NCBI GenBank assembly: GCA_963971405.1
Contig: OZ020485.1
Coordinates: 28,043,921-28,107,920, forward strand
Length of the DNA: 64,000 nt
DNA from: Psococerastis gibbosa
Lineage: Eukaryota > Arthropoda > Insecta > Psocodea > Psocidae
Direction: 5' to 3'
A program made the translations under genes and the position numbers. The notes under the pieces are model-generated. The model did no database searches. It was not told where the DNA came from and was given only the letters and a program-made list of their open reading frames with translations. Numbering within the stretch: position 1 is the stretch's first letter; every line of letters begins with the position of its first letter. Below are positions 27,101 to 39,100 of the stretch, piece after piece.

Positions 27101-30100
27101 TCAGGCAGGCTAAAACTGTCTGCTACCACGTCAAAAACATTTAATATCACTATTGACGTTGGTGGAATCCCCGCCTTATACATTTTAATTGTTTCAGAAT
27201 TTGCAACGCAGCATAGGAGAGGAGGATTCTCGTATAGATGAACTCCGCCGACTTGCAGAAGAAGTAATTCCTGGCACAGTTGAGTCTGGCCAAGTCAATA
27301 TCAGGTCGCAAGTTGATAATTCTCAGCAAGAATGGCAGTCTTTGCTTTCAACTGTGAGGTAAACTTATTATAACGACTACCTACTTCTGTTTCAACTCAG
27401 AAAAGATTTTATGACTACAAAAACAATAACGTAACATTTGTGAAGGAAATTGAAAAAATTCGTGTGTGCTAATATATTTGCATATGTATATATATATATC
27501 GCTACTTTGGAAGAAAACCACCCAAAATCTATCAATTTACAGAAATTGAAGTTAGTTTTTTGTAAATAATGAATTAGGCTAAGTGACGGTTCCCGCCAAA
27601 TAGAAAATGCGTGGAAAATATACACACTACATTAATACAAAATAGATTTTTTTTAAAATATTTTAGCGTTATTAAGTCGAAATTGACAATTTTTTAGTTG
27701 TGGATTTTTTCTTCCGAAGTAGCGATATATTGATTCAATCATATTAGTGATAATATAAATAATAATTATGTTTTACTTTCAGCTCAACAATAGAAGCGTT
27801 TGAAGCTAAATTGCAGCAATGGTCTGAATACGAAACACAGAAAGATCACTGCCTAGCATGGCTGCGTGAAACAGACACAAAACTGCATGCCGTGGACCTT
27901 AAGGCAACTGTTTCTGAGAAGGAAGACCAGCTTGAAGCACTGAAGACTTTACAGGGAGAAGTTCGGGCTAAGGAACTTGAGATAGACGCTGTGACTGAGA
28001 GAGCGCAACAGTTGTACAAGGGGCGCAGCTCCCTTGTCTCTGAATTAGGTGCCAAATACCAGCAGGTTTCTCATAAAGTCAAGGTATGTGTCGCCCGAGG
28101 CTCAAAATTCATTCATTCTTTCCCTTTCTCCATTGATATAGTGGCTTACTCTTCTGAGATTCTACAGTGAAGCAACCACTTAATAAACGTTTGTATTACA
28201 GGACTTGACAAATCGTTGGCATCAGTACGTTAGTGGCCACCAAAGGTTCGACAGCAGAGCTGCTGAGTGTCTCCACTGGTTGGAAGAAATACGAGAAAAA
28301 CTTGCTTACTGCTCGGATTTAAGTGCTAGTTCACAAAAAGATCTTGAGAAGAAACTAGAAACTATCCAGGTCAGTAAGAAAGAAAGAATATTTTTTTTCT
28401 TTTCCATTGGGTGAATTTTGGAACTTTTGGCCCACTATTACAAGAAAGAAATTCTCATAGTCAGTGATGGCCTATATTTTGTATTTTTAGCCTTTTGCCT
28501 TCTCACTTTCATATAACAGCAGCTAAATGGGTAAAATTCCGAAATCTGTCATATTCCAACGAAACCTCAGGGCCCTATTATAGCAGGTGAATGCGGGAGC
28601 GGGTCAGCCGTAAATTAAACATAAGAAAAACTTGCAGTTGGTGAATTTACATAGAACGTAGTCTCTTTTTAAAATAGTTTCACAAGGCTTATAAGGGGAA
28701 ACACTATGCCCACTGTAAACACGGAATGCCAAGTTTATCATATGTTTAATATGTGCTTGGCCCATTTCTGCACCCACCTGCTGTAAAAGAGCCATTAGAG
28801 TTGAGATAATGAACAAACTCACATTGAGTAGGGGAAGTCATTGCTTGTTTCCAATGAATTATTATCCATCTAAAAATGTCAATTTCAGGATTTACTGCTC
28901 TATAAGGAGGAAGGCTTCAGTAAAGTACAAGGAACGGTGGAGCTGGCTCAAGGAGTGTTGGCAAATACCGCCCCTGCTGGTCACGAAGCTGTCAATGAAG
29001 TATTGACTAAATTACAAGACGAATGGGGAACGCTAGCTTCGAAAATGGTCGAAACCAAGGCTCTTCTTGATGATTCCATTCATAGATGGGCTGGATTCCT
29101 GGAGCAGATTCATGAGCTGAACAAAACAGTCGAAGGACTGGACGCTTCGTATAATGAACTGTCAGAGTTCCAGACTACCATGAGTGAAAAACGAGCACAG
29201 TTGGATAGGCTAAAAGCCCTCGAAGAAAAGGCGCGATGCGAAAAGGTCGAGGTTGACGGTCTGAAAACTAAAGCCCGGGAAATGATAGCCAGTGGACAGC
29301 AAACCCAGGCAGCTTCTCAAGCAAAGGAAATCCTCGATAAATTTGACAACCTTATTGTTAATATCAAGGTATGTAATATACGTGTATTTAGGATACATCG
29401 CAGCGCAAATTAATTAACTGAACACTTGTTTTTCCTTCTACTCTTGGTGAGTGACGAGTAATAAAATGATCATTGCTTGGTAAAAACAAGCGTTTTTTTC
29501 TAGTTGTATTTTGCTTAATTTCAAAACAATACCCTCTATAATTATTTTATATTAATCAGGCTTATTAATGACCCCTTCCAGAAACTTCTTGACGAGCGTG
29601 AAGATCAATACAGAGATCACCGTTTATACAAAGAAGCCCATGATGACCTCATTGGTTGGCTCAGCAGGGCTCGTGAGAAGGTACCATCGATGAAGCAGCG
29701 CCCCCTCTCTGACAAATTAGCTTTAGAACATGCAGTTGCTCCACTTGAAGCATTACTTAATAAACAAGCGCAAGGAGAGTTGCTTGTGGAACATCTGAAC
29801 AACACCGGTCAGGTTCTTTTGGCTTCTACTAGTCCTCAAGGCCAAGAAAGTATTAAGAATGAAATGCGCGCACTCAAGGAAAGCTTCCAGACCTTGTTTA
29901 AAGGTTAGTGTCGACGTTTCATTTAAAGCCCAATACCTACGGATTCGCCATGCTATTTAGGTAGTAGGGACACTCTTGCAATGGAAACAGAACACCTCTC
30001 TTCCAGCTCTGACATATTATAATATGAATTCTATTTGAAGGCGGCAAACTTTAAAATCCGTCATAAAAGATAAAAATACGTGTTAATAATCCATCCACCC

Positions 30101-33100
30101 CTCTTTTACTGTAACTTTTTATTTTATTTTTAAATTTAAGATTATTTGCATACAATCAAGCCAATGAATGCATCCGAATGTTTGTGTTGAGTTACGACTG
30201 GTCTCCGATCGCACGGTGTTTAGAAACTCGCACTAGTATGAACTCTACCAACCATGACACCGAAGGCTACCATTTTTTTTTTATTAAAAAAATTAATGGG
30301 TTAGTCTTATATTTACGTACTTACTTTCAGAAATCAAGTCACAAAAAGAACAATTGGAAGCTATGGTTGTTCAATGGCGTTCTTATAAAGAAGAATATGA
30401 GCGCCTTTCAGACTGGTTGCAACAAATTGATATTTTAGTTAAAGCGCAGAAAACGGCATTATTGTCTTCTGTAAAGGAAAAACAAAGACAGGTCGCTGAT
30501 GTTCAAGAAATTCTGGACAAATTAGAAAAGGGAAAAAGTCAAATTGACGCTTTTAATCAAGCGGCTGGAGTTCTTCTTTCCAGTCATTTGGACACTTATG
30601 TGAATAATCAACTGCGGCATCTTAATTCACGATATCAGGTATTGTTTAGTTGAATAAGTTATTATTATTATTATGTGAAGAGCGTTTTATAGACGTTTGA
30701 ACCTTGCCCTGCCAACGAACCTATAGGTTTTTCGTACATTATTGGCATAGCGACAAGTGACAACGGAAAAGCTGAGACATGCTTACCATTGACATTGTAA
30801 CAGGCGTTGCTTTATTTATCCAAGTACGGGAACGATCCAGTAAGATAAGATAATATTGTATGCTAGTATGTACGGTACAATATGATTTATTTTTAAAATA
30901 TAAAACCTACGCTCAACTAGGAACTCCGAATGACATGGCCATGTCGGAGCTGTAGAATCCGGGATGAATGGACTAAGTAGACTTCTAAGATACAATATTA
31001 GAAGTCTGCGCAGTGACACAGATTTTGACGAAACGTTTTGAAGTACGCTTTTAGATAGACCATGGCCTATCATCCCGGGTGCTACTGCTTCATCAAGTAT
31101 CTCCGGTCGTGAAAGTCTTTGTAATTATATGGCATGGCCATGGTTTTTGAGCAGATCATTAATGGGATTTAAATTTTAATAGTAGTCTCCAATCATTACA
31201 GGTTCAAGTAAACCTTGCAAAAGATGTGATGAAAAAGGTTGAAACAAATTATGAACAACATTCTCAATATGAGGCTAATTTACTGAAGGCTAGAGAATGG
31301 ATTGAAAATGCGAAGGAGGTGTTATATCAAGCTAGTGAAAATGCAAGTCTAAGTTCCAGTAGAGAGGAATTCCAATCCCGGTTAGATAGGGTAAGTACCA
31401 GTATCAGAAGTGTGTGCAGGTAAAGGGAGACAAAAAAGTTGTTTCGCTGAAAATATTGTAGCTTATTGTAATTTGCAGTGGAGTTAAAAGTCAGAATATT
31501 GCTCGGTTGTTATGAGTAGAGTGACATTGAACATGCATGCCTATATTATATTGTATAGGCTATACAGTATCTCAATCTCGACAAATTACTTCCTTTACAG
31601 ATTCAGCAACTGCTGAGTCGTCGTGAGGAAGGGCAAAACTTAGTGCATCTGACTGTAAACATTGGAGAAAAAGTGTTGCGAAACACTAAGTCAGATGGCC
31701 GTGATGCCATCAATAATCAACTGAAAGAGTTGCAGAATGATTGGGATAGGCTTGTAAGGAAAATTTCAACGGCCAAAGTCAATCTGGAAACTGGCCTACT
31801 CCAGTGGGCTGACTACAGTTCCAGCTACTCTCAGCTGCAGCAATGGATTACGGACCGGGAAGCCAAACTGCAGCAAGTTTGTGAACAAAAGGTAATTGAG
31901 ACTTAAAAAAAGTAAAAACCGCATGATTGGTCAATCCTAGGGCTATCAAAATTGTACATCCCTTAGAAGAAATGTTCCTCAACGTTTTGATATGTATGTG
32001 CCTGTTTCTAACATCGATTGCCCCCAATAATTGAACTTGACTTACTAATAACTGACTGTGAAGGTATTGGGAGTTCAAAATTTCGTTGTTTCGGACAGAC
32101 ACAAATCATATATATTATATCAAAATGTAGAGGAGTGTTTCTTCTTTTTTGATAGCTCTACGTTGGATATAGCTTGTGAAATTTCATCTTGTTAAAACAA
32201 CGGATATTGGGGGGTGTCCAATTTGCTCTTAATATATATTTTTTTAAATGAGTTTAATCGCTTGCCGTATTTTTTATCTTTAATAATGCCATTTTCGCAC
32301 CTGAAAAATGTCCCCACAGTTGTGCCTAACTAGTTAATTATTCGGCCTTGCTTGGGCAGTCAGCCATAAAGTAAAAATATCTTAATAGCTTGAATTTCCG
32401 GCAGTAAAATATGCAGCATGCAAGCATACAAAAATTATTGATTTGCTCCAAAAATAGACCATCTGTAAAACATAACATCTGGGTTCTCTAAATGCTGTTT
32501 GATCTGTCGACATTAGCGATTGACCTGCAATCGGATTGACTCCTCTTGATTTTCATTGCTTTCTTCGACAACGGCTGAGATTTTGTGTCATGACTTAAAC
32601 GCTATTCGCTTTTTCGGGTCAGAGACAAGTAAGTTTTAAACTAGAAGTTAACCCGTCTACATTTTACTAATGCTGTGGTCTTAGGTGATCGCACGTCAGT
32701 TGTTGGTGTGTTAAGGGGGGTATTCCATATACGTACAACGTCAACGAAAAATTGAAAAATGACGTTTTAGCAGACATTAAAGACATACTAAAAATTCTGC
32801 TACCACGTCAATTTACGTCATTTTGACGTCATTTTTCAATTTTTCGTTGACGTTGTACGTATGTGGAATGGGCACCTAAGCTCTGGTTATAAGTTAGAAA
32901 AACTTGCATCTATCTTCTTTGGCTAACATTTATTTTGGGGCTCATTAGCGAAACAAATTTACAAATGTAATAGCAGTCCGAAGCCCATTCGAAAAATTTT
33001 TCTTTTACAGGTCGTTAAAGCAAAGAAAGGTCAAGCAGGACTGTCTAGTTTGAGTATTGGTGAGCGGAAGGCCAATCTGCGACAAACCGACTCCATTGTA

Positions 33101-36100
33101 CAAGACATTGTCAGCTTCGAGCCGATGATACAGAGTGTTACCAGTAAAGCCGAAGACCTGCAGCAAAACGCTCCTGCCAGTGAGATTTCAATCAAGTACG
33201 AGTCTCTCAGCAAACACGCTAAGGAAGTTTACGCAAAACAGAAGGAAAGTGTGGAGCAGCATCAAGCATTTATTGATGCCGGTGAGTTGAGTGAATTGCT
33301 TGAATTTTCCTGAAGCATTTTATAACTGTGGTAATTTTTTGGACCTTCCACTTCATTGAAAAACATATTTCATAACTTTAAAATAGGCAGGGATGATAAA
33401 CGTTTGGCTTATAAACTTCACAAGCTCATCTTTACTTAACCTGGCTGTAAGCTGTAATTTCTATAAGTGGAGGAACATTTTTAAATCGTTAGGCAACGGC
33501 GTAATATTTTTTTTTCAATTTGTTTACTTTCCATATTATTTTAAGTTTAATTTACTGCAGTTCATAAAGTAGCCTAATAGAAATTTTGCTATTCTATCTT
33601 GGAGGGAATCTTACATTATCTTGGCTTGATGTAATTTTAGGTAATGATTTTGTTCAATGGATTCGGGGTGCAAAAGAGCGCCTCGGGAAGTGCTCAGAGC
33701 CGACAGGCGACAAAGAAAGTCTCAGCAGCAAGTCTGCTCAGTTGACCGTGCTGCAGTCCGAGCTGCCTGAAGGCCAGGCTAAATTGGAGAAAGCTTTAGC
33801 CGTTGGAGCACAGGCTTGCCAATTAGCTGATGCTGAAGACAAGGATATTATTGAAGAAGAGGTACAGTTTTTACAACTATTAAAATAGTCTTTCATTTTT
33901 TATTTATTTATTGTTATCCACACTGTACGAATTAATAATAAATGAAGTTGCCTCGCAGCTTTGAACAGTCATGATGAATAGTTAACCAAGCGATGATAGA
34001 TAAATATAAAATTCTTGTAATTAGCCTCTCTATGAATTTTTGTTGGTTTAGGTTGCTTTGCTTCAAGAAGAACTCGATACTTACCTCGAAAGTCTCACCA
34101 GAATAAAGCAGTTAGTAGAAGCGGGCATCGTTAGATGGACCGAGTACGAGGACCAGTACAAGGATGCATGTGATTGGCTGGCTCAGACCGAAACTCTTGT
34201 TCAAGGTAAGGGACTAATTCAATACGGATAAAATTATTTCATGCGTTGATTATTACAAGGTGAACGGCTGTTATGTTCTGTTGTCTTGTTGATGTAGTTA
34301 TCATAATTAACGTATTTCAGGGTTCAACAAGCTTCAAGACAGTTTGGAAGAAAAGAAAGTAGTGCTGGAGCAATTCCAAGGCCATCTCCAAACCCTTTTC
34401 GACTGGCAACGAGAGCTGGATAAATTAAATATGAAAGCGCAAGTCCTTTTGGAAACTTGTGCTGATACTCGAGTTAGTAACGGAGTCACACAGATCACCA
34501 CCAAATACAATGCTCTGTTATCCATGGCCAAAGAGGTTAGTACAAATCTTACTTGTATTACTCGTATTATCCGACAACGGCGAATCAAATTAAAATTACG
34601 AACTTGAACTTACGATCTATGCCAGATTCTTGAGCAGGTTGCCTTTTCAAGCAGCAAGGTGGCAATGTGGTAGCGTGCTTGTACTTGTGCGAGTCTCTAC
34701 ACACCTTGCGATTGGAGTCGTAACTCGACATAAGTACCTATTAGGTTACTTAGTAACGCGATTGAAGAGGTTAATCGAGTAATCGGATATAATCATTAAA
34801 TTGTTTGCACGCGATTAACCTTTTTAAAATAAAAAATAAATAAAAACCTCTCAATTTAATGTTAAAATTTATTTGTATATTGCTATTTTCTTTGCATTTT
34901 TGATAGGCTGTGCTATATGATTCATCTACAGTACGTAAATAAATTAATTTATAGGTCATGCGGAGGCTCGAGGTGCACTATCAAGAACATCAGCAACACA
35001 ACTCACTATACCAAGAATGCCAGGATTGGGCTGAAAGGACGAGAGACAAGCTAAACGAATGTGCCAAGCCGGTTTCAACATTATCAGACGTCCAAGCTAA
35101 ACTTCAATCAGTGAAAGGCATACGACAAAGCCTAGAAACGGGACAAAACAAACTTCGTTATGCTCTGGAACTGAAGGAGCGTGTTATGCTAAATACTGAG
35201 AGTGCTGGTGCCGCTAAAATACAAGAGGATACTGAAAACCTGAAGGCAGAGTTTGACAGACTTGTGGCGGATGTAGAGGACCTTCGCAGTAAGTTAGGTG
35301 CCAAACAAGCTCAACTGGAAGATATTAGCAAGTCACTCAGGTTACTTCAAGATTGGCTGGAGGAAACAGAAGCGAAAGCTAATGGCGCAGAAAGCGTACT
35401 AAACGATTTAAGTGAGAAAAAAGCCTTGTTGGAGAGATTCAAAAGCTTGCAAAAGGACATCAACAGTCATGCGGACATGGTGAATAAGGTAGGTCCTCAA
35501 CTTGAATAAAAAAAAAAATCAAATTCAAATGTATTAAAAAACAACATTTCATCAATTACAATAGTACAAATGGAATGGGAGTCCAAAGGACAAGTCCCGA
35601 GCCTCCCTTTACAAATAGGATAAAAGTAAAAGTAAAATTAGTGTCAAAATAAATAAAAATTAATGATTTTGGAATCGTAGATATTTTTAAACACTTGTGT
35701 CTTGGGCAAATGTTTTTGGTAGTTCGCTATGCAATTAAGTCTTAGGTTCAATGGACCACACTTTTCCTAAATAAAATTTAGACTAGAAATTTTGATACAA
35801 TAGCTTTGCGTTATAGCTTTGCATTATATTTTAATTAAAAAATTAACTAATTGCCTGTGCATTATTTTTCTTTGTTAGGTCAAAGCCAAAGCAGGGGATG
35901 AGCCTGTAAAGGAACTAGTGGCCTGTTTAACTAAATATTCCGAGCTACAAGATCTTGTTGCTAGGAAAATTGCGGGAATCGAAGCTCAAGTTTCAGAGCA
36001 TGAGAAATTCAGGCAGGCTTTTAGCGACGCAAGTGATTTGGTACGACGAACCAGGATAGAAGTTCAACAATGTAGCGATCCTCACGGTGAAAGGGATGAA

Positions 36101-39100
36101 ACTGTCAAGAAAGAAGCTCGCGTCAGCGCCCTACTAGGTATTGTTTCCTAACTAATATTATAATAGGTCAGGTTTTTTGTCACTTTCTCGTGGTGTTAGG
36201 GACGGAACTTGAAGATCTTAATGGTTCTTAGTTATTTTAGGCACTTTCCTTTCCAAACGTTAGCCGTATGCATTCGTTATTGGTACTAATATTATAATAG
36301 GTCAGGTCGTGTTTGTCACTTTCTCGTGGTGTTAGGGACGGAACTTGAAGATCTTAATGGTTCTTAGTTATTTTAGGCACTTTCCTTTCCAAACGTTAGC
36401 CGTATGCATTCGTTATTGGTACTGTCTTGTATGGGTTTGTTTTTTGTTTGTTTTAGATACTCTGACAAATGGTCAGGACGTGATTGACATTGCTGTCAAA
36501 CTTAGTGAGGAGCCTATCAAAAACTCTGGGCCCGAAGGACAGGACTCAATAAAGCATGAGCTTAGTCAGCTGAAGAACGACTGGGAAGGAGTGAATTTCA
36601 TGTGCAAAGACACTCATAAAACGTTGACCAAGTGCCTTAATCATTGGGGTGACTATACTGACACCTATGACAAATTAAAAGAATGGTTGAAAGAGTGCAA
36701 TCACAAAGTTGAGGTTGAAAATGCCAAAGGAGATCATGGCAGTCCTGAAGATCTTCAAACTGTGCGCGACCTATTAGAAGAGGCAACTGCTAAGAAAATT
36801 ATGCTGGAAGAACTGAACGATCGCTGTGAAAGTCTCATGGATATGTGTGCTTGCAATTGGGTACGTGATCAAACGGTGCAGTTGCAAGGTGTTTATACAG
36901 CCACGCTGACAGCTATTCAAAGCTTATTGTCGAAATTGGAAAAGAATTTAGCCGACCATACAGAGTTCTTAAAAGCAAGAGATGAGTTAGACACGTGGCT
37001 AACGCGTGCTCATGGAACGATCCAAGACTGTGTTGGTGTTGGTGATTCTTCTCAAACTGCTGATCGACTGGAAACTGTTAAACTTGTCAGTCAGCGCATG
37101 ACAGAGGGACAATTGCTTCTGGGACAAATGCAGGATGCCTTTACCCGGGCTGTTGAGACAACGCCATCGGACCAGCAAGCCGGGCTTCGTGACGAAGTTG
37201 CTAGACTTCGTGCCAGTTGGGAGCAGCTAAATATTGATCTTACTTCTATTCAAGCTCAACTGAAAGCTACCCTTGTGCGTTGGGAAGATTTTGCCGACAG
37301 CCAAGGACGCTTTGAGAAGTGGTTAAATGATACTGAGAGTGCTCTAAACGAGACGCCTGATTCCCGTGGCGAACTCGGAGAGATCAAAACAACACTTGAA
37401 AGAGTCAAGAATCTTGGTGGTGAAATTGAGAATAAGAGTGATGAAATTGGTGATTTGTTGCGAGTGGGAGAAGAACTCTCTAAGTGGGCTCAGAAGGCTT
37501 CTCTGCTTGGAAAAGTACAGGAGCTAAAGGCACGCTGGGAGGGGCTTTCGAAGCAATGCCGTGCTCGTCGTGACTCAATAGAAAAAGAAATTGCAGAGTA
37601 CTGTGCTTATCACCAACGTTTACAAGACACTGAAAAATGGCTGCTACAAATATCATTCCAACTAATGGCTCACAACAGCCTGTATATCACTAGCCGTGAA
37701 CAGACACAAGAGCAAGTTTCTGTCCACGAATCACTATTAGGTGAGTTGTCGGCCGGGTATTTTACTTGCAATTTGTCTAATACAGTAGGTCCTCGTTAAT
37801 CCTGAGAGGCAAAAACAAGACCCTTTCCGGATTACCGAGCTGTCCGGATTATAGCATAGTATTTAAAACTAATTTTACATAAGTGCTGGCTTAGATAATA
37901 TTTGAATAGAGTAGAATAGAAAAATATCTACATTGTTTCATTGTGAAGACATTAGGTGTTCATATAACTTGCAACAACTATTGTAATTGTTATTCCTCAT
38001 TTTGTGCTTATATGCCCACTAAGTAAGTTTTGCTACATTCTAGGTGAAATTCAACGCTACCAGTCTGACTTAGATGATTTGAGGGAAAAAGGCAGAGCTC
38101 AGATAGACAGGTATATTGGTACAACTCCAAATATACAAGCAACCATTGAGAAACAGCTTAAAAATGTACAAGACAGCTATGACGCATTGTTAAATACGGC
38201 CGTTCAGATTAAAAACCGTCTGCTGGAGAGTTTGGCGAAGTTTAAAGAATATGAAGACACCCTAGATGCCATTATGAGAACGCTTGAATCCCTGGAACCT
38301 GTAGTTATGGAAGAAGTTGACTTACCCGTGTCTAACCTGCAGGAAGCACAAAAACGATTAGAAAATGCTAAGGTTGGTTTATGTGCAGTAGGGTATATGA
38401 ACATGTAAATAAGTTGCATAATAGGAGAATTGATATTTACTGTTTGTTAGAGACTGATTGTGATTGCTACAAAATGTTGATGTTGATACCTTAGCAGAGC
38501 TAACTCGAATTAATTTTCAGGACTTGAACGCTCAGCTACTGCAAGAGAAAAATCGATTGGCTTTAGCCATACAAGCCTGTGAGGCTGCAACAGCCTGCAT
38601 CTCCAGGCCTAGCAGTCCTTTAGAAGCAGCTTCACCTTCAGTGCCCGATAAAGAACTCGCTGTCCGCGCCAGGCTAGAAGATTTGATTGACCAAATCCAG
38701 ACAAGGATGGCAAGTTTAAACGCTACCTTAGGTGAGTGTAGTGCAATTATTTGAACAATGTTTTCCTCCTTTGATGCTGTGGCGTGTTTTTAACAAATTG
38801 GCAAGAACACGTTAAACATATTTTTACCCGCGCTGCTGCAGCCGTAGCATGACCTATTTAGCACGGTTGTATGTGTACCTAAACAAATTATGCAGTGTCC
38901 TTATGAGTTTAACTATTCCCAGGGGAAATGGAGGAATGGAGGAAGCAGAGAGTCGAACTTGCTGAATGGATTGCAGAACAGCGTGCGATGGTAGCTGATT
39001 GGAAGTCCAAGCCGGCGAAATTAAGACCAGAGAGTGCTAGGCAGGAAATGTCCGCTATGAATTCCCTTATGGGTCTTATTACGGAGAAGCGGTCGCGCCT

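Noticed and set aside
36345..36456. Hydrophobic N-terminal extension of the long frame ending at 37799, resembling a signal or membrane segment
   Set aside because: It is intron 38 read-through, lying in the tandem duplication and before a strong TTTTAG acceptor; exon phase requires entry at 36457.
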